Shown here one piece after another: positions 54,492 through 63,500 of a stretch of 64,000 nucleotides of DNA; the first letter of the stretch is position 1; each line of letters starts with the position of its first letter. The position numbers were made by a program, and so were the translations under genes. The notes beneath the pieces were generated by a model, which was given only the letters and a program-made list of their open reading frames with translations, ran no database searches and had not been told where the DNA came from. The stretch lies in assembly GCF_009758125.1 (NCBI RefSeq), contig NZ_WRXO01000002.1, positions 930,001-994,000 on the forward strand. The letters are read 5' to 3'. Origin of the DNA: Chitinophaga oryziterrae (GTDB lineage: Bacteria > Bacteroidota > Bacteroidia > Chitinophagales > Chitinophagaceae).

Positions 54492-55001
54492 ATGCTCTCT
54501 ATAATTGTTGCTGCTTCAGAAAATAACGTTATCGGTATACATAATCATCTGCCCTGGCACCTGCCGGTAGATATGAGATATTTCAGGACCACCACCATCG
54601 GCAAGCCAATCGTAATGGGCCGTAAATCATTCGATGAACTGGGACGTGTACTGCCGGGCAGACCAAACATCGTGATCACCCGTCAGAAAGATTTTCATAG
54701 TGAAGGATTGATCGTAGTATCTTCTCTGGAAGAAGGTATTGAAAAAGCTAAGACTTTCGGTACAGAAGAGATCTTCATCACCGGCGGTGGTGAAATATTC
54801 AAACTGGCATTAGATATTGTAGACAAAGTATACATCACGCGTGTACATGCAACCGTACACGGAGATACTTATTTCCCGGAATTCAAACCTGAAGAAAAAC
54901 CGGAAGAATGGAAGCTGATTAAAGATGAGCGCCATGAAAAGGATGAAAAGCACGCATATGCGTTAACGTTCCAGGTATGGGAAAGGATTACCGGAAAATA
55001 A
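54492..55001 (+). CDS. folA: dihydrofolate reductase
   Basis: A 169-residue protein that reduces dihydrofolate to tetrahydrofolate with NADPH. The fold is clear: MLSIIVAASENNVIGIHNHL, PWHLPVDMRYFRTTTIGKPI (Trp and acidic residue of the active site), VMGRKSFDELGRVLPGRPNI, VITRQKDF, EIFITGGGEIFKLAL (NADPH-binding Gly-Gly) and VYITRVHATVHGDTYFPEF. Its last 14 bases overlap the 3' end of the minus-strand dnaG gene. It is in an operon with thyA, which produces the dihydrofolate it recycles. Confidence 0.97.
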   Translation: MLSIIVAASENNVIGIHNHLPWHLPVDMRYFRTTTIGKPIVMGRKSFDELGRVLPGRPNIVITRQKDFHSEGLIVVSSLEEGIEKAKTFGTEEIFITGGGEIFKLALDIVDKVYITRVHATVHGDTYFPEFKPEEKPEEWKLIKDERHEKDEKHAYALTFQVWERITGK

Positions 55002-56964
55002 CGGTACCCAATCCCTGTGTAAGTTCTGTTTCCAGTTGTTTCAGGTGTTTGTGCATCTCGATACATCTCACCTGCTCTTCATAAACAGCAGATCTTTCCA
55101 TTTCCTGCTGATTCTCCGTCATCATCTTTCTTATCTTCCGCAGTATGAGGTAGTTGGTGGTGGAGATAGTATCCTGCAGATAAGCGTTATCCCCAAATAT
55201 GGTATCAATCTCGTAACGGTCTTTCCAGTTCGAACTTAACTCTGCCTCTTTATCTTCCATCAGATGCACGACAACGGCCGCTACTTCAGGATCTGAATGA
55301 TAGAGGAACCACCTCTTATCCGGCAGGTTATCATCATCATACATCTTCTTGTATTCCCTTAAAATCCTTTTCACGATCTCACTGTCTGTAAGAGATTCAA
55401 AATCATAGGGCAGATGAAAAATATAATCCGCCACCGTATTTTTATCTTCTTCACTGAAAGGGCGATCTCCAAAACGTAATAAGATCTTTACCAGCTCTTT
55501 CTCCTGTTTCTCATCCGGGTTAAAGAAGTTGACAGTACCACTATCACCGCCTTCCATGGCTTCCATGGCGGCAATTGCTTCGGGCGACAAATCATCATCA
55601 GGTGCCGGGGAGTTTGCATGGTCCCTGGCCTGTTGTTTTTCATTCTTCTGAAAACGCTCCCGGATGAATTTGTTCACCAGGTTGATCAGGCCCTGTTCAT
55701 CTATCTTCAATACCTGGCTGCACTGGCGTATATAATCCTGCTGCCGGGTAAAATCTTCCGTTTTATCGATCTTGGAAATAGTTTCCGCAATCTCATTTAC
55801 CAGTTGCGACTTACGGGTAGTATCATTACCCGCATCCTGTAAGGTAATCTGTAATTTAAACAGGATGAAGTCCTGTTTGTTGGCCGCTATAAATTCCCGG
55901 AAGGCGGCAGCGCCGATCTTTTGCACGTAGCTGTCCGGGTCTTCCTTATCGGGGATCAGTACCAGCTTCACATTCAGCCCTTCCTCAATGGCCATGTCCA
56001 GCCCGCGTAATGCAGCCTTTACACCGGCATTGTCACCATCAAATAAGATAGTGAGGTTGTTCGTGTATTTCTTTATCAGGCGTAGCTGATGCTGGGTAAG
56101 AGAAGTACCACTGGACGCCACCACGTTCTCTATCCCTGCCTGGTGCAGGGAAATTACGTCGGTATATCCTTCTACCAGCAGGCACTCATTCAGCTTGTCA
56201 ATAGCATGACGCGCAAAATAAGTACCATACAGTACCCTGTTCTTTACATAGATCTCATTTTCGGGAGAGTTGATATACTTGGGGGCACGATCGTTCTTTA
56301 CGAGAATACGTGCACCAAATCCCAGTACTTTACCGCTTTGATTATGAATAGGGAAGATCACCCTGCCACGGTAGTTATCTCCCGGTTGTTCATTGCGGAC
56401 GGTTACCAGTCCTGTCTTCTGTAAATAATCAAGATTATATCCTTTGGCCAGGGCGGCTTTGGTGAAGGCATCCCAAACGTTCATGCTGTACCCGAGCTGG
56501 AACTTACGGATAGTTTCCTGGGTAAATCCTCTCTCTTCAAAATAACTAAGCCCTACATTCTGTCCTTCTTCGGTATTCAGCAGGGTATCTGCAAAATATT
56601 CACGGGCAAAGTTGTTGATAATATACAGGCTGTCGGCCAGTTGTTGCTGTTGCTTAACTTCTGCGCTTACCTCTGTTTCCTCTACGGTAACGTCATATTT
56701 CTGTGCCAGCCAGCGAAGTGCTTCCACATAGGAGTACTTCTCATGCTCCATGATGAATTTGATGGCATTGCCGCTGACGCCGCATCCAAAACACTTATAA
56801 ATCTCCTTGCTGGGCGTAACCGTGAAAGAGGGGGATTTCTCGTTGTGAAAAGGGCACAAACCAAGGTAATTGGCCCCTCTTTTCTTCAATTTCACGAAAT
56901 CACCTACAATCTCCACAATATCAATGCGGGCAAGGATCTGCTGTATAGTCTGTTGAGAAATCAA
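54988..56964 (-). CDS. dnaG: DNA primase
   Basis: A 658-residue protein that makes the RNA primers for DNA replication. The CHC2 zinc domain comes first (YLGLCPFHNEKSPSFTVTP, then YKCFGCGVSGNAIKFIMEHE), then the catalytic core and TOPRIM fold (CLLVEGYTDVISLHQAGIEN, TILFDGDNAGVKAALRGLDM, KLVLIPDKEDPDSYV with the metal-binding acids). A helicase-interacting C-terminal region completes it. The start is TTG at 56964 (MISQQTIQQIL): an in-frame stop lies six codons upstream and no ATG lies between, while this N-terminus fits DnaG. A perfect -7 box lies 22 bp upstream. The 3' end overlaps folA tail to tail by 14 bp. Confidence 0.97.
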   Translation of the reverse strand: MISQQTIQQILARIDIVEIVGDFVKLKKRGANYLGLCPFHNEKSPSFTVTPSKEIYKCFGCGVSGNAIKFIMEHEKYSYVEALRWLAQKYDVTVEETEVSAEVKQQQQLADSLYIINNFAREYFADTLLNTEEGQNVGLSYFEERGFTQETIRKFQLGYSMNVWDAFTKAALAKGYNLDYLQKTGLVTVRNEQPGDNYRGRVIFPIHNQSGKVLGFGARILVKNDRAPKYINSPENEIYVKNRVLYGTYFARHAIDKLNECLLVEGYTDVISLHQAGIENVVASSGTSLTQHQLRLIKKYTNNLTILFDGDNAGVKAALRGLDMAIEEGLNVKLVLIPDKEDPDSYVQKIGAAAFREFIAANKQDFILFKLQITLQDAGNDTTRKSQLVNEIAETISKIDKTEDFTRQQDYIRQCSQVLKIDEQGLINLVNKFIRERFQKNEKQQARDHANSPAPDDDLSPEAIAAMEAMEGGDSGTVNFFNPDEKQEKELVKILLRFGDRPFSEEDKNTVADYIFHLPYDFESLTDSEIVKRILREYKKMYDDDNLPDKRWFLYHSDPEVAAVVVHLMEDKEAELSSNWKDRYEIDTIFGDNAYLQDTISTTNYLILRKIRKMMTENQQEMERSAVYEEQVRCIEMHKHLKQLETELTQGLGTVIFR

Positions 56965-56986
56965 TGTTATTCTGCTGGTCTAAATG

Positions 56987-56994
56987 CAAACTTA
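56987..56994 (-). promoter_or_regulatory. -7 promoter box of dnaG
   Basis: TAAGTTTG on the minus strand, a perfect TANNTTTG match, 22 bp before the TTG start. No -33 TTG at the usual distance. Confidence 0.55.
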
Positions 56995-57105
56995 GTCAAT
57001 TTCTGCCTAAGGGCATTTGCCTGGCAGGAATATCCCGTTATGGCACACAGAAAGTACTCCAATAAATATGAAAACCCATTTATTACACTTTATGATTTAA
57101 TGTAT

Positions 57106-57113
57106 TATATTTG
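57106..57113 (+). promoter_or_regulatory. -7 promoter box of the beta-barrel gene
   Basis: TATATTTG, a perfect TANNTTTG match, 60 bp before the ATG at 57174. It lies in the 209-bp divergent gap shared with dnaG. Confidence 0.55.
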
Positions 57114-57173
57114 TTCCCTCGAAAGTAACAATCAGCAACCTGCATCCGTTTAATATTCACTAACATACACTAC

Positions 57174-57860
57174 ATGAAGAAACTTCTACCTATTTTCTGT
57201 ACTATCATCTTTTTAGCAAACTTATCTTACGGGCAGCGTTCCCGCTACCCCAAAGAAGGACAATTCCCAAGAAAACCAGGGATAATGGTATCAACGAACG
57301 TATTAAGCCTGTTCGACCTGGAAGGGGGGCCTACCCTGGGACTGGAATACCGTATTGCATTAAATTGGGCCGTAGCTGTAGATGCTACCGCCATATTGTA
57401 CACTTTACCTGAAGTATATAGTGCTGACGAAGGCGCCCACACGGGTTACCGTATCCAGCCACAGATCAAATATTATTTCGGAGGCCGCCGTCGCAGCTTC
57501 AGGGGATATATCAGTTTAATGGCGATGTACAAAGACGTGCATTACGATAAAACAACAAGTGGCGGACAATATTACAATGGTACGGAGTATATAAACATTG
57601 AGCCGGTACCTTATACCGAACATAAAAAAATAATAGCCGGCTCTTTTAACATCGGGATGCAGAAGTTTTTAGATGATGAACGCCACATTTTTATCGAACC
57701 TTACGGAGGCGTTGGGTTAAGACATAAAGAACGTACCGGCAGACCATATGTTGAAGGTGCTTATGATAATAGTTACAATAATGATGATGGTGTTTTTGAT
57801 CTGAAAGATGGGATGTACCCGCATCTCACCTGGGGATTGAAATTCGGTGTCCGTTTCTAG
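57174..57860 (+). CDS. small outer membrane beta-barrel protein
   Basis: A 228-residue exported protein. The signal peptide MKKLLPIFCTIIFLANLSYG is followed by PGIMVSTNVLSLFDLEGGPT and LGLEYRIALNWAVAVDATAI, alternating hydrophobic strands. IQPQIKYYFGGRRRSFRGYI and TWGLKFGVRF are the last strands of a porin-like or OMP-b-brl barrel, with the C-terminal Phe expected by the BAM machinery. The pattern resembles DUF3575-like outer membrane proteins of Bacteroidota. The role is unknown. It is monocistronic with its own -7 box and terminator. Confidence 0.82.
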   Translation: MKKLLPIFCTIIFLANLSYGQRSRYPKEGQFPRKPGIMVSTNVLSLFDLEGGPTLGLEYRIALNWAVAVDATAILYTLPEVYSADEGAHTGYRIQPQIKYYFGGRRRSFRGYISLMAMYKDVHYDKTTSGGQYYNGTEYINIEPVPYTEHKKIIAGSFNIGMQKFLDDERHIFIEPYGGVGLRHKERTGRPYVEGAYDNSYNNDDGVFDLKDGMYPHLTWGLKFGVRF

Positions 57861-57881
57861 GAATGGGTTGTATATATTTTG

Positions 57882-57913
57882 AAAGAGGTTGTTTTAGGAC
57901 AACCTCTTTTTTT
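57882..57913 (+). terminator. terminator of the beta-barrel gene
   Basis: Stem AAAGAGGTTGT / ACAACCTCTTT (11 bp, loop TTTAGG) followed by TTTT. Confidence 0.9.
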
Positions 57914-58109
57914 ATATTATTCCTGAACAGGAAAACATCTGCAAGCTATGGAACAGAATGATATCAGGGTCTTATTTTCCATAGCCCAATACTCTTGTCT
58001 GTTTGACTTATTTTCAATATTTTGTATTCTTTGTCAAAGTGGTTACGTTATAAAAGTTATAGTTTCTTTTTTCTTTGGCAGATGTATGATCTTTATTATT
58101 CCGTCGCTT
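57914..58109. other. intergenic, nothing recognised
   Basis: AT-rich 196 bp between the terminator and the convergent Fic gene. A short plus-strand frame from 57948 runs into the Fic gene and has no protein-like features. Confidence 0.5.
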
Positions 58110-59486
58110 CTACTGCGTTTCCCAAACTTTTTTCCATTCCTTAAACGCTGATGGTCTAACCCGGTAACGTGCAAAGTTCCCTTCGTGTAAAGAGAGCAGT
58201 TCTGTTTCTACTATTTCAATAAATTTGGACTGATCACCGGCTGGTAAAGTATTAGCTTTATAAGCAATTACATTCATAGCTTCACTATGTGACATTGCAT
58301 TGGATATGATTTCAGTAATTATTTCCCGCATTATATCCCTGTATTTTAACCGGAACGGATCTGGTTCCCCTAAAGACTGACGCAATGCAGCGTATCGCTG
58401 GGCAGAGCGCTCATAAGCCCATATAAATACATCTTTGAACAATTCAACACGATTAAGTTCATAAATGCCCATGATGCCTTGAATATAAATATCGTTAGGT
58501 ACATCTACAAATGTCAATGGCGAAAGATTCCGTCTGTTCAAAGGAATATTGGCGGCCAGGCGTGATACCCGCTTGTTTACGTCATCGAAAGGTTGCAAAT
58601 AGGGTAATTGAACCATCACGAAAAATGTTTGTTCAAACGGGTCTTCAATTTGTTCAGCCTTTTGCAACAGCAATTCAAACATTTCTTCGATCTGCTGCGG
58701 TATACCAAGCGGTGTAAACACAGAATGGGTGATGCCAACGCCGAAGCTACGCAACCTGCCTGATGCAGCGGGATCAGGTAACAGGTTATTGGATAGCAAA
58801 GCGTGCAAGTTCGTAAGTGTATAACGGTTAAATCCGATCTCTTCAGCATCTTGCACGATAAATTCAATGGCGTCTTTGTGGTTAAGTATCATTTGTGCTT
58901 CTGCTGCTGATTTATTATCAGCGACATGGCCTTGAGAGATAAGACGCTGTGTATCGAGCAGGCTATAAGTATTTCCTTCAAGACGGCTTGAGTTCCAGGA
59001 CAGATCTATTAGCAGTCTTTGCAGAATTTCTTTCGCATAGGTCCCTGCAGGTTGATTAAGGCTTACTGTTTTGCCTAATGCTGCGAGTTTCTTTTTTTCA
59101 GATGGTGTTAAGTAACTATCTATATTGGGACGATAGCTATGCAGGAAATCAATATTATAACCAACAGGATGGCGTTTTCCGATGGGTTGGGAAACTATCG
59201 CTTTGATGTCTTGTCCTTCAGCGGATAAAGGAATGATGTCGTCATTTACTGCAATTGGTGCTATTATCGGCGTCTCCTGAACGAGATAATAAAGAGTAGA
59301 ACGACCCTGACCGGAAGTTCGTATACGACCTTGTTCCTGTAGCTTTTCCAATCGCCGTTGCAGGGTGCGCAGTTCTATATTTACCTGAGCCCGAATTTCT
59401 TCAATAGAGAGCCCCTGCTTAAAATGAGAGAGGGTGCTTTCAATACTTTTTAATTCTTGGTTTATAAGTCGTTGACTTGAGCTCAT
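58110..59486 (-). CDS. Fic-domain protein with N-terminal winged-helix DNA-binding region and degenerate Fic motif
   Basis: A 458-residue protein, started at the ATG ending at 59486 (MSSSQRLINQELKSIEST); an in-frame ATG 13 codons upstream would place the operator at 59500 inside the gene. Residues about 20-70 form a winged-helix region (GLSIEEIRAQVNIELRTLQR, RLEKLQEQGRIRTSGQGRST). A Fic fold follows (LIDLSWNSSRLEGNTYSLLD, inhibitory-helix or dimer region) with LHALLSNNLLPDPAASGRLR. The active-site motif reads LQPFDDVNKRVSRLAAN where HPFxDGNGRxxR is expected: the catalytic His is Gln298 and the first Gly is Val. AMP transfer is therefore doubtful. The DNA-binding domain plus the GCGACA array directly upstream suggest an autoregulator. 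Confidence 0.85.
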   Translation of the reverse strand: MSSSQRLINQELKSIESTLSHFKQGLSIEEIRAQVNIELRTLQRRLEKLQEQGRIRTSGQGRSTLYYLVQETPIIAPIAVNDDIIPLSAEGQDIKAIVSQPIGKRHPVGYNIDFLHSYRPNIDSYLTPSEKKKLAALGKTVSLNQPAGTYAKEILQRLLIDLSWNSSRLEGNTYSLLDTQRLISQGHVADNKSAAEAQMILNHKDAIEFIVQDAEEIGFNRYTLTNLHALLSNNLLPDPAASGRLRSFGVGITHSVFTPLGIPQQIEEMFELLLQKAEQIEDPFEQTFFVMVQLPYLQPFDDVNKRVSRLAANIPLNRRNLSPLTFVDVPNDIYIQGIMGIYELNRVELFKDVFIWAYERSAQRYAALRQSLGEPDPFRLKYRDIMREIITEIISNAMSHSEAMNVIAYKANTLPAGDQSKFIEIVETELLSLHEGNFARYRVRPSAFKEWKKVWETQ

Positions 59487-59499
59487 TTTGACCTGTTTT

Positions 59500-59607
59500 G
59501 CGACAAATAATGTTTTTCGCGACACTTTCGCGACAAATATACCTCATTTTTGTCGCGTAAGTGAAGATTGCGACACTTTTTTGTCGCGAAAACGATTGCT
59601 TTGTCGC
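59500..59607 (-). promoter_or_regulatory. seven-site GCGACA/TGTCGC operator array and promoter of the Fic gene
   Basis: Exact hexamers start at 59500, 59519, 59530 (GCGACA), 59551 (TGTCGC), 59570 (GCGACA), 59582 and 59602 (TGTCGC). Spacings are 19, 11, 21, 19, 12 and 20 bp, near multiples of 10.2. Sites at 59570 and 59582 form GCGACA-CTTTTT-TGTCGC. Those at 59530 and 59551 form a wider inverted repeat with 9-bp arms. A perfect minus-strand -7 box, TATATTTG (59541-59534), overlaps the 59530 site. No other array of this kind is in the window. Confidence 0.85.
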
Positions 59608-59669
59608 TTAAATTTCATCAAATCACTTAATGTTGCAATACGTTTTTAGCTAATTTGGATCAGAAAAAT

Positions 59670-59720
59670 GTTCATTTTTAAGCCTTGTTCACTGCAAATG
59701 AACAAGGCTTAAAAATGAAC
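59670..59720. repeat. 22-bp perfect inverted repeat
   Basis: Arms 59670-59691 and 59699-59720 are exact reverse complements (GTTCATTTTTAAGCCTTGTT and so on) with a 7-nt loop CTGCAAA. It lies in the gap between the Fic operator array and the first small peptide gene. No T-run lies outside the stem. Confidence 0.85.
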
Positions 59721-59911
59721 CAATCACTAAAATTGCTTTGGAAAACTGAAGAAGAACCGTTGATCAGTGGCAATAGCTTAAACATCATATCCCAATTCTA
59801 TTGGATTATTCTGATCAGTAGCCTTTTATGAAACCCATATGAGGTAAATTATATACTGGTGCTATATAGCGGCACAATTCAACAAGTACAATATTGTTCA
59901 AACGAACCCTC

Positions 59912-60019
59912 ATGTATCATCGCATTCTTTTTCTCATTGCTTTAATGAGCTGGTCTTGCATTGCCCATGTACACGCGATTCCGGCAAGAGGTAGCACTGC
60001 AAAGTCATTTACACTATAA
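59912..60019 (+). CDS. small secreted peptide, paralogue 1
   Basis: A 35-codon frame: MYHRILFLIALMSWSCIAHV, then HAIPARGSTAKSFTL. The first 22 residues look like a signal peptide with an AHVHA-type cleavage site, leaving about 13 residues. Its start closely matches the peptide at 60222 (xYRILxLIxxMSxxCI shared), which argues that both are real genes or copies of one. No known family is recognised. The gap before it (59608-59911) holds the 22-bp inverted repeat. Confidence 0.4.
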   Translation: MYHRILFLIALMSWSCIAHVHAIPARGSTAKSFTL

Positions 60020-60221
60020 ATATTTGGCCTGACTGTATTTTTAATTGCGCAGATAGGCCGCGTACTTTTCGTTTAGGTTTGCATCAAGATAAATTCCTTA
60101 CCTGAATAAATGACTATCATGTAAAATTAATCTGCGCAAAATCCTATTGTTATGTTGTAATGGAGATTTAGTATGAACTGTATTCAATTTTAAAGGGACA
60201 AAATAAAGTAAATCAATCTAC

Positions 60222-60389
60222 ATGCGTTATCGTATTCTCTATCTCATTGTAGCAATGAGCTGTTTGTGTATTACCCTTGCTGGTGGGCGCTTAGCCCATG
60301 GCAGGACTGCCCGGCAGGTAACCCGATTATCTGACAGGTATCTGGACCAGGTCAGTGCAATCAAATTAAGAATGGGATATAATTTTTAA
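60222..60389 (+). CDS. small secreted peptide, paralogue 2
   Basis: A 55-residue frame: MRYRILYLIVAMSCLCITLA, then GGRLAHGRTARQVTRLSDRY, then LDQVSAIKLRMGYNF. A signal-peptide-like start leaves a basic mature part of about 30 residues. It resembles the peptide at 59912 in its first 17 residues but has a longer tail. A -7-like box, TAGGTTTG, is at 60074-60081, and distant inverted repeats TTGCGCAGAT / ATCTGCGCAA lie at 60045 and 60130 in the gap between the two. The position just upstream of a Rhs-like gene is suggestive, but no function is assigned. Confidence 0.45.
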   Translation: MRYRILYLIVAMSCLCITLAGGRLAHGRTARQVTRLSDRYLDQVSAIKLRMGYNF

Positions 60390-60429
60390 CATATAAAGCA
60401 CGAATTATGGCGTTAAGCATGGTTGTTAG

Positions 60430-60501
60430 GTGGAAGAATTAACCCTATATCTGATAGAACAGCAAAAGCAAATAGATCAATTAAAAGCTTCAAAGAAATA
60501 G
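60430..60501 (+). pseudogene. 3' remnant of a tail-fibre-like gene
   Basis: After an in-frame TAG at 60427, 23 codons read VEELTLYLIEQQKQIDQLKA, then SKK and a stop at 60499-60501. That helical ending (EELTLYxIxQxKxI) is typical of the C-termini of Bacteroidota phage-tail-fibre-like or intramolecular-chaperone proteins. The stop is 2 bp before the Rhs-like ATG, an operon-like spacing, so a longer upstream partner has probably been lost. Confidence 0.5.
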
Positions 60502-60503
60502 AG

Positions 60504-63500
60504 ATGAAAAAATATTTATACTTAGTACTGTTACTAATAGCCAGTCCCCGGCTATGGGCGCAGGTCCCCAATATGAATGTAGAGCTGTCGCGTATTGAAT
60601 TTAAAGCTAAACAGGTGATACCACCAGCGCCGGAAGCGGCTGAACTGGGAAGGTATGGTAATATGCCTGTCAGCTTATTTACAGGTACAACCAATGTGAG
60701 TATTCCGTTGTATGAGTTGAAAGGGCAGTTTTTGTCCCTGCCGGTTTCTCTCAGCTATAATGCCGGCGGCTTTAAGCCGGAAGATCCTGCTACCTGGGTG
60801 GGCCTGAACTGGTCATTGAATGCAGGAGGTGTAGTCTCCCGTTCTGTATCAGGCAATCCTGATAATGAGACAAACTACTTTGGTACAAATAACCTGACCT
60901 TCCCTTCTTCAGGTAACTTTTTTGTGGAGAAGGATTTTATACATGATCTGAAGGTAGGACTTAAAGAAGCTGATCCGGATTTTTATACGTATAATTTTAC
61001 AGGCAATGCAGGTAAATTTTTTCTGCTGCCCGATTATTCTGTGCTGAAAAAAGACCGGAATAACCTGGATATCACCCACTGTATAAACTGTACCAACAGC
61101 TATATGCAAATCAGGGATGAGCAGGGCAGTACTTATACGTTTGCCGATGTTGAAAGTACCAGGTTGATCCTGGGGGATGATGAAGGAACAGATCCTCCTG
61201 CCATTACGGGTTATAGTTATCCATCCAGCTGGTATCTTAGTCAGATAACATCTGTCAATGGCCGCGAAAAACTATTGTTTGAATATTATACTACGGGAGA
61301 GCATTTGCTGACACAGAATACTCAAACTAATAAATCAGTTACGTATTCTAAGAAAGCAGCCCAGACTACATATAACGCGATAAGCTTCGACAGCTATGTG
61401 TATACCAATCAGCCGCCTGCAACTTATACCAGGCGAAAGTTCCTTAAACGTATAACATTGTTGCGGGATGGGCGTATTATATCATATGTGGATTTCCAAT
61501 CTGTAGCAAATGTAAGGCAGGATACCGATTTCCCGGAGATCAGGTTACTACAGGGCATCAAAGTTTACAGTATGCTTAATAACAACAGCAAACTGGTAAA
61601 AAACGACAGCCTTTACTATAGCTATTTTACCAACAATAGTAACACATTTACGAAAAAGCGTCTACGCCTGGATTCTTTGCAGGAATTGCCAGTTGCATCA
61701 GGAACTGCGTTAAAGCCTCCTTATCGTTTTGAATACAATACAAACGGGACAATGCCCGAGCGCTTTCCCAATTCTCTTGATCATTGGGGATTTTATAATG
61801 CCGCTACTGCTAATCAAAGTCTTGTTCCCAATGTTGACTTTAATGGAAGTACTTATGGAGACGGAGCTAACAGGGAACCCAGCTTGGAAGGCTCTTCCTA
61901 CGCAATCCTCAATAAAATGAGTTATCCAACCGGTGGCTATACGATTTTTGACTATGAACTTAATGAGGGTGTGTATACCAATTACTCCCGTAAAGTCGGA
62001 GGGCTCAGAATTAAGCAAATAACAGACTATGCTGCGGGTGGGCAGAAAGCAACGGCGAAAATCTTTGAATACAAACTGGAGAATGATTCAACAAGCGGTA
62101 AATCTGATGCCGGATATCCAAAGTATTTGACAGAAAGCCGTTTTTATCATCTTGGGGTTAATCCATTAAACCCTGATTATACTATATGGAAAAAGACCGT
62201 TTCCGCGAATTCTATTTTTGGACTAGGCACCTTTCACGGAAGCCATATCGGGTATACACGGGTTACCGAGTCGCTGATCGATGTATTCACGGGAACCAGG
62301 ATGGGGAAAACAGTGTATGAATATAACACGGCTCCATTTAACCCTTACGACGAAGATATCAGGAACGGCGATCTGCTTAAACAAACTGTTTTTGATAACA
62401 ACGGAAAAGTGCTTGAGGAGCAGACCACCAATTATACCTATACTGATGTAGGGGGAATCAATATGGCCAAAGTCAGGATGCTCTATTCCCAGAATGAGGA
62501 TTATTATTGGTGCAGACAGGGTGATGCCTATACCGCTTATGGTGCAGGTTCAAGTGTCGATCCACCTTCTCCATGTGACGAACAGCGTACCTATTATTAT
62601 AATATGCTACTGGACAAATTTGTCCTCAATGCGCAACAAAGACAACAGGTTCAGCAGATCGTAAAGAAATATGATCAGGTAACGGACAGTTTAATAGTGA
62701 GTACCAGAAAGTATACATATGGAAGTACGGTACATACCTATCCCACATTGATCGAAGATTATACAACAGGAAATGAAGAAGTGATAACGCGGAAAAAGTA
62801 TGCAGGGGATTATACAATGCCAGGAGGGTCCATCCTGTTAGATAATACGGCCAAAGGCATCAGCGTGTTGAATAGTAACAATATGCTGACAACAGAAATC
62901 GAAAGTGTGCAGTACCGTCAGAACCTCGATGGCAGCAACCGACGGTTTATCAATGGGCAGGTGACGAACTACGGCACTTTTTATCCTTTTCCGGTAAGTA
63001 CTTACCGGTTGGAAACAGCTGCCCCGATCAGCACTTTAACTGAGTCCACCGTTAACAGCAGCGGCGCTTTTGTAAGTGACAGTCATTATAAACCATTGGG
63101 CGTATTTGGTTATGATGGATTGGGCAATCTTACAGAACAGGCCAAGGCTAATGATGCGATACAATCCTTTGTGTGGGATTATGATGACAGCTACATCGTA
63201 GCGGCCATTCAAAATGCGAACCAAAGCAATGTGGTATTCAGCAGTTTTGAAACAGATACTGTCCGTTCTGGTGGTGGTTGGACAAAAGATAATGTTACCG
63301 TGATTTCAACCTATGCAATGACAGGGAAGCGCTCCTGTAATCTTGGATCTGGAAGGGTATACAAATTGTTTGTTACCGCAGTGAACAAACCCATGATCGT
63401 AGCTTATTGGTCCCGCAGCGGGGCTGTTACTGTAATGCAAAACAATACAACGACTATTGCCGCTACGACGACCGGTTCTACTGTCAATGGATGGACCTAT

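Noticed and set aside
57948..58151. 67-codon plus-strand frame rich in Phe and Ile
   Set aside because: It overlaps the 3' end of the Fic gene, has no start-region signal or family features, and its composition reflects the AT-rich DNA.
59670..59720. Perfect inverted repeat as an ordinary rho-independent terminator
   Set aside because: No T-run follows the stem on either strand and no gene ends nearby; the Fic gene ends 1.5 kb away and its promoter lies between.
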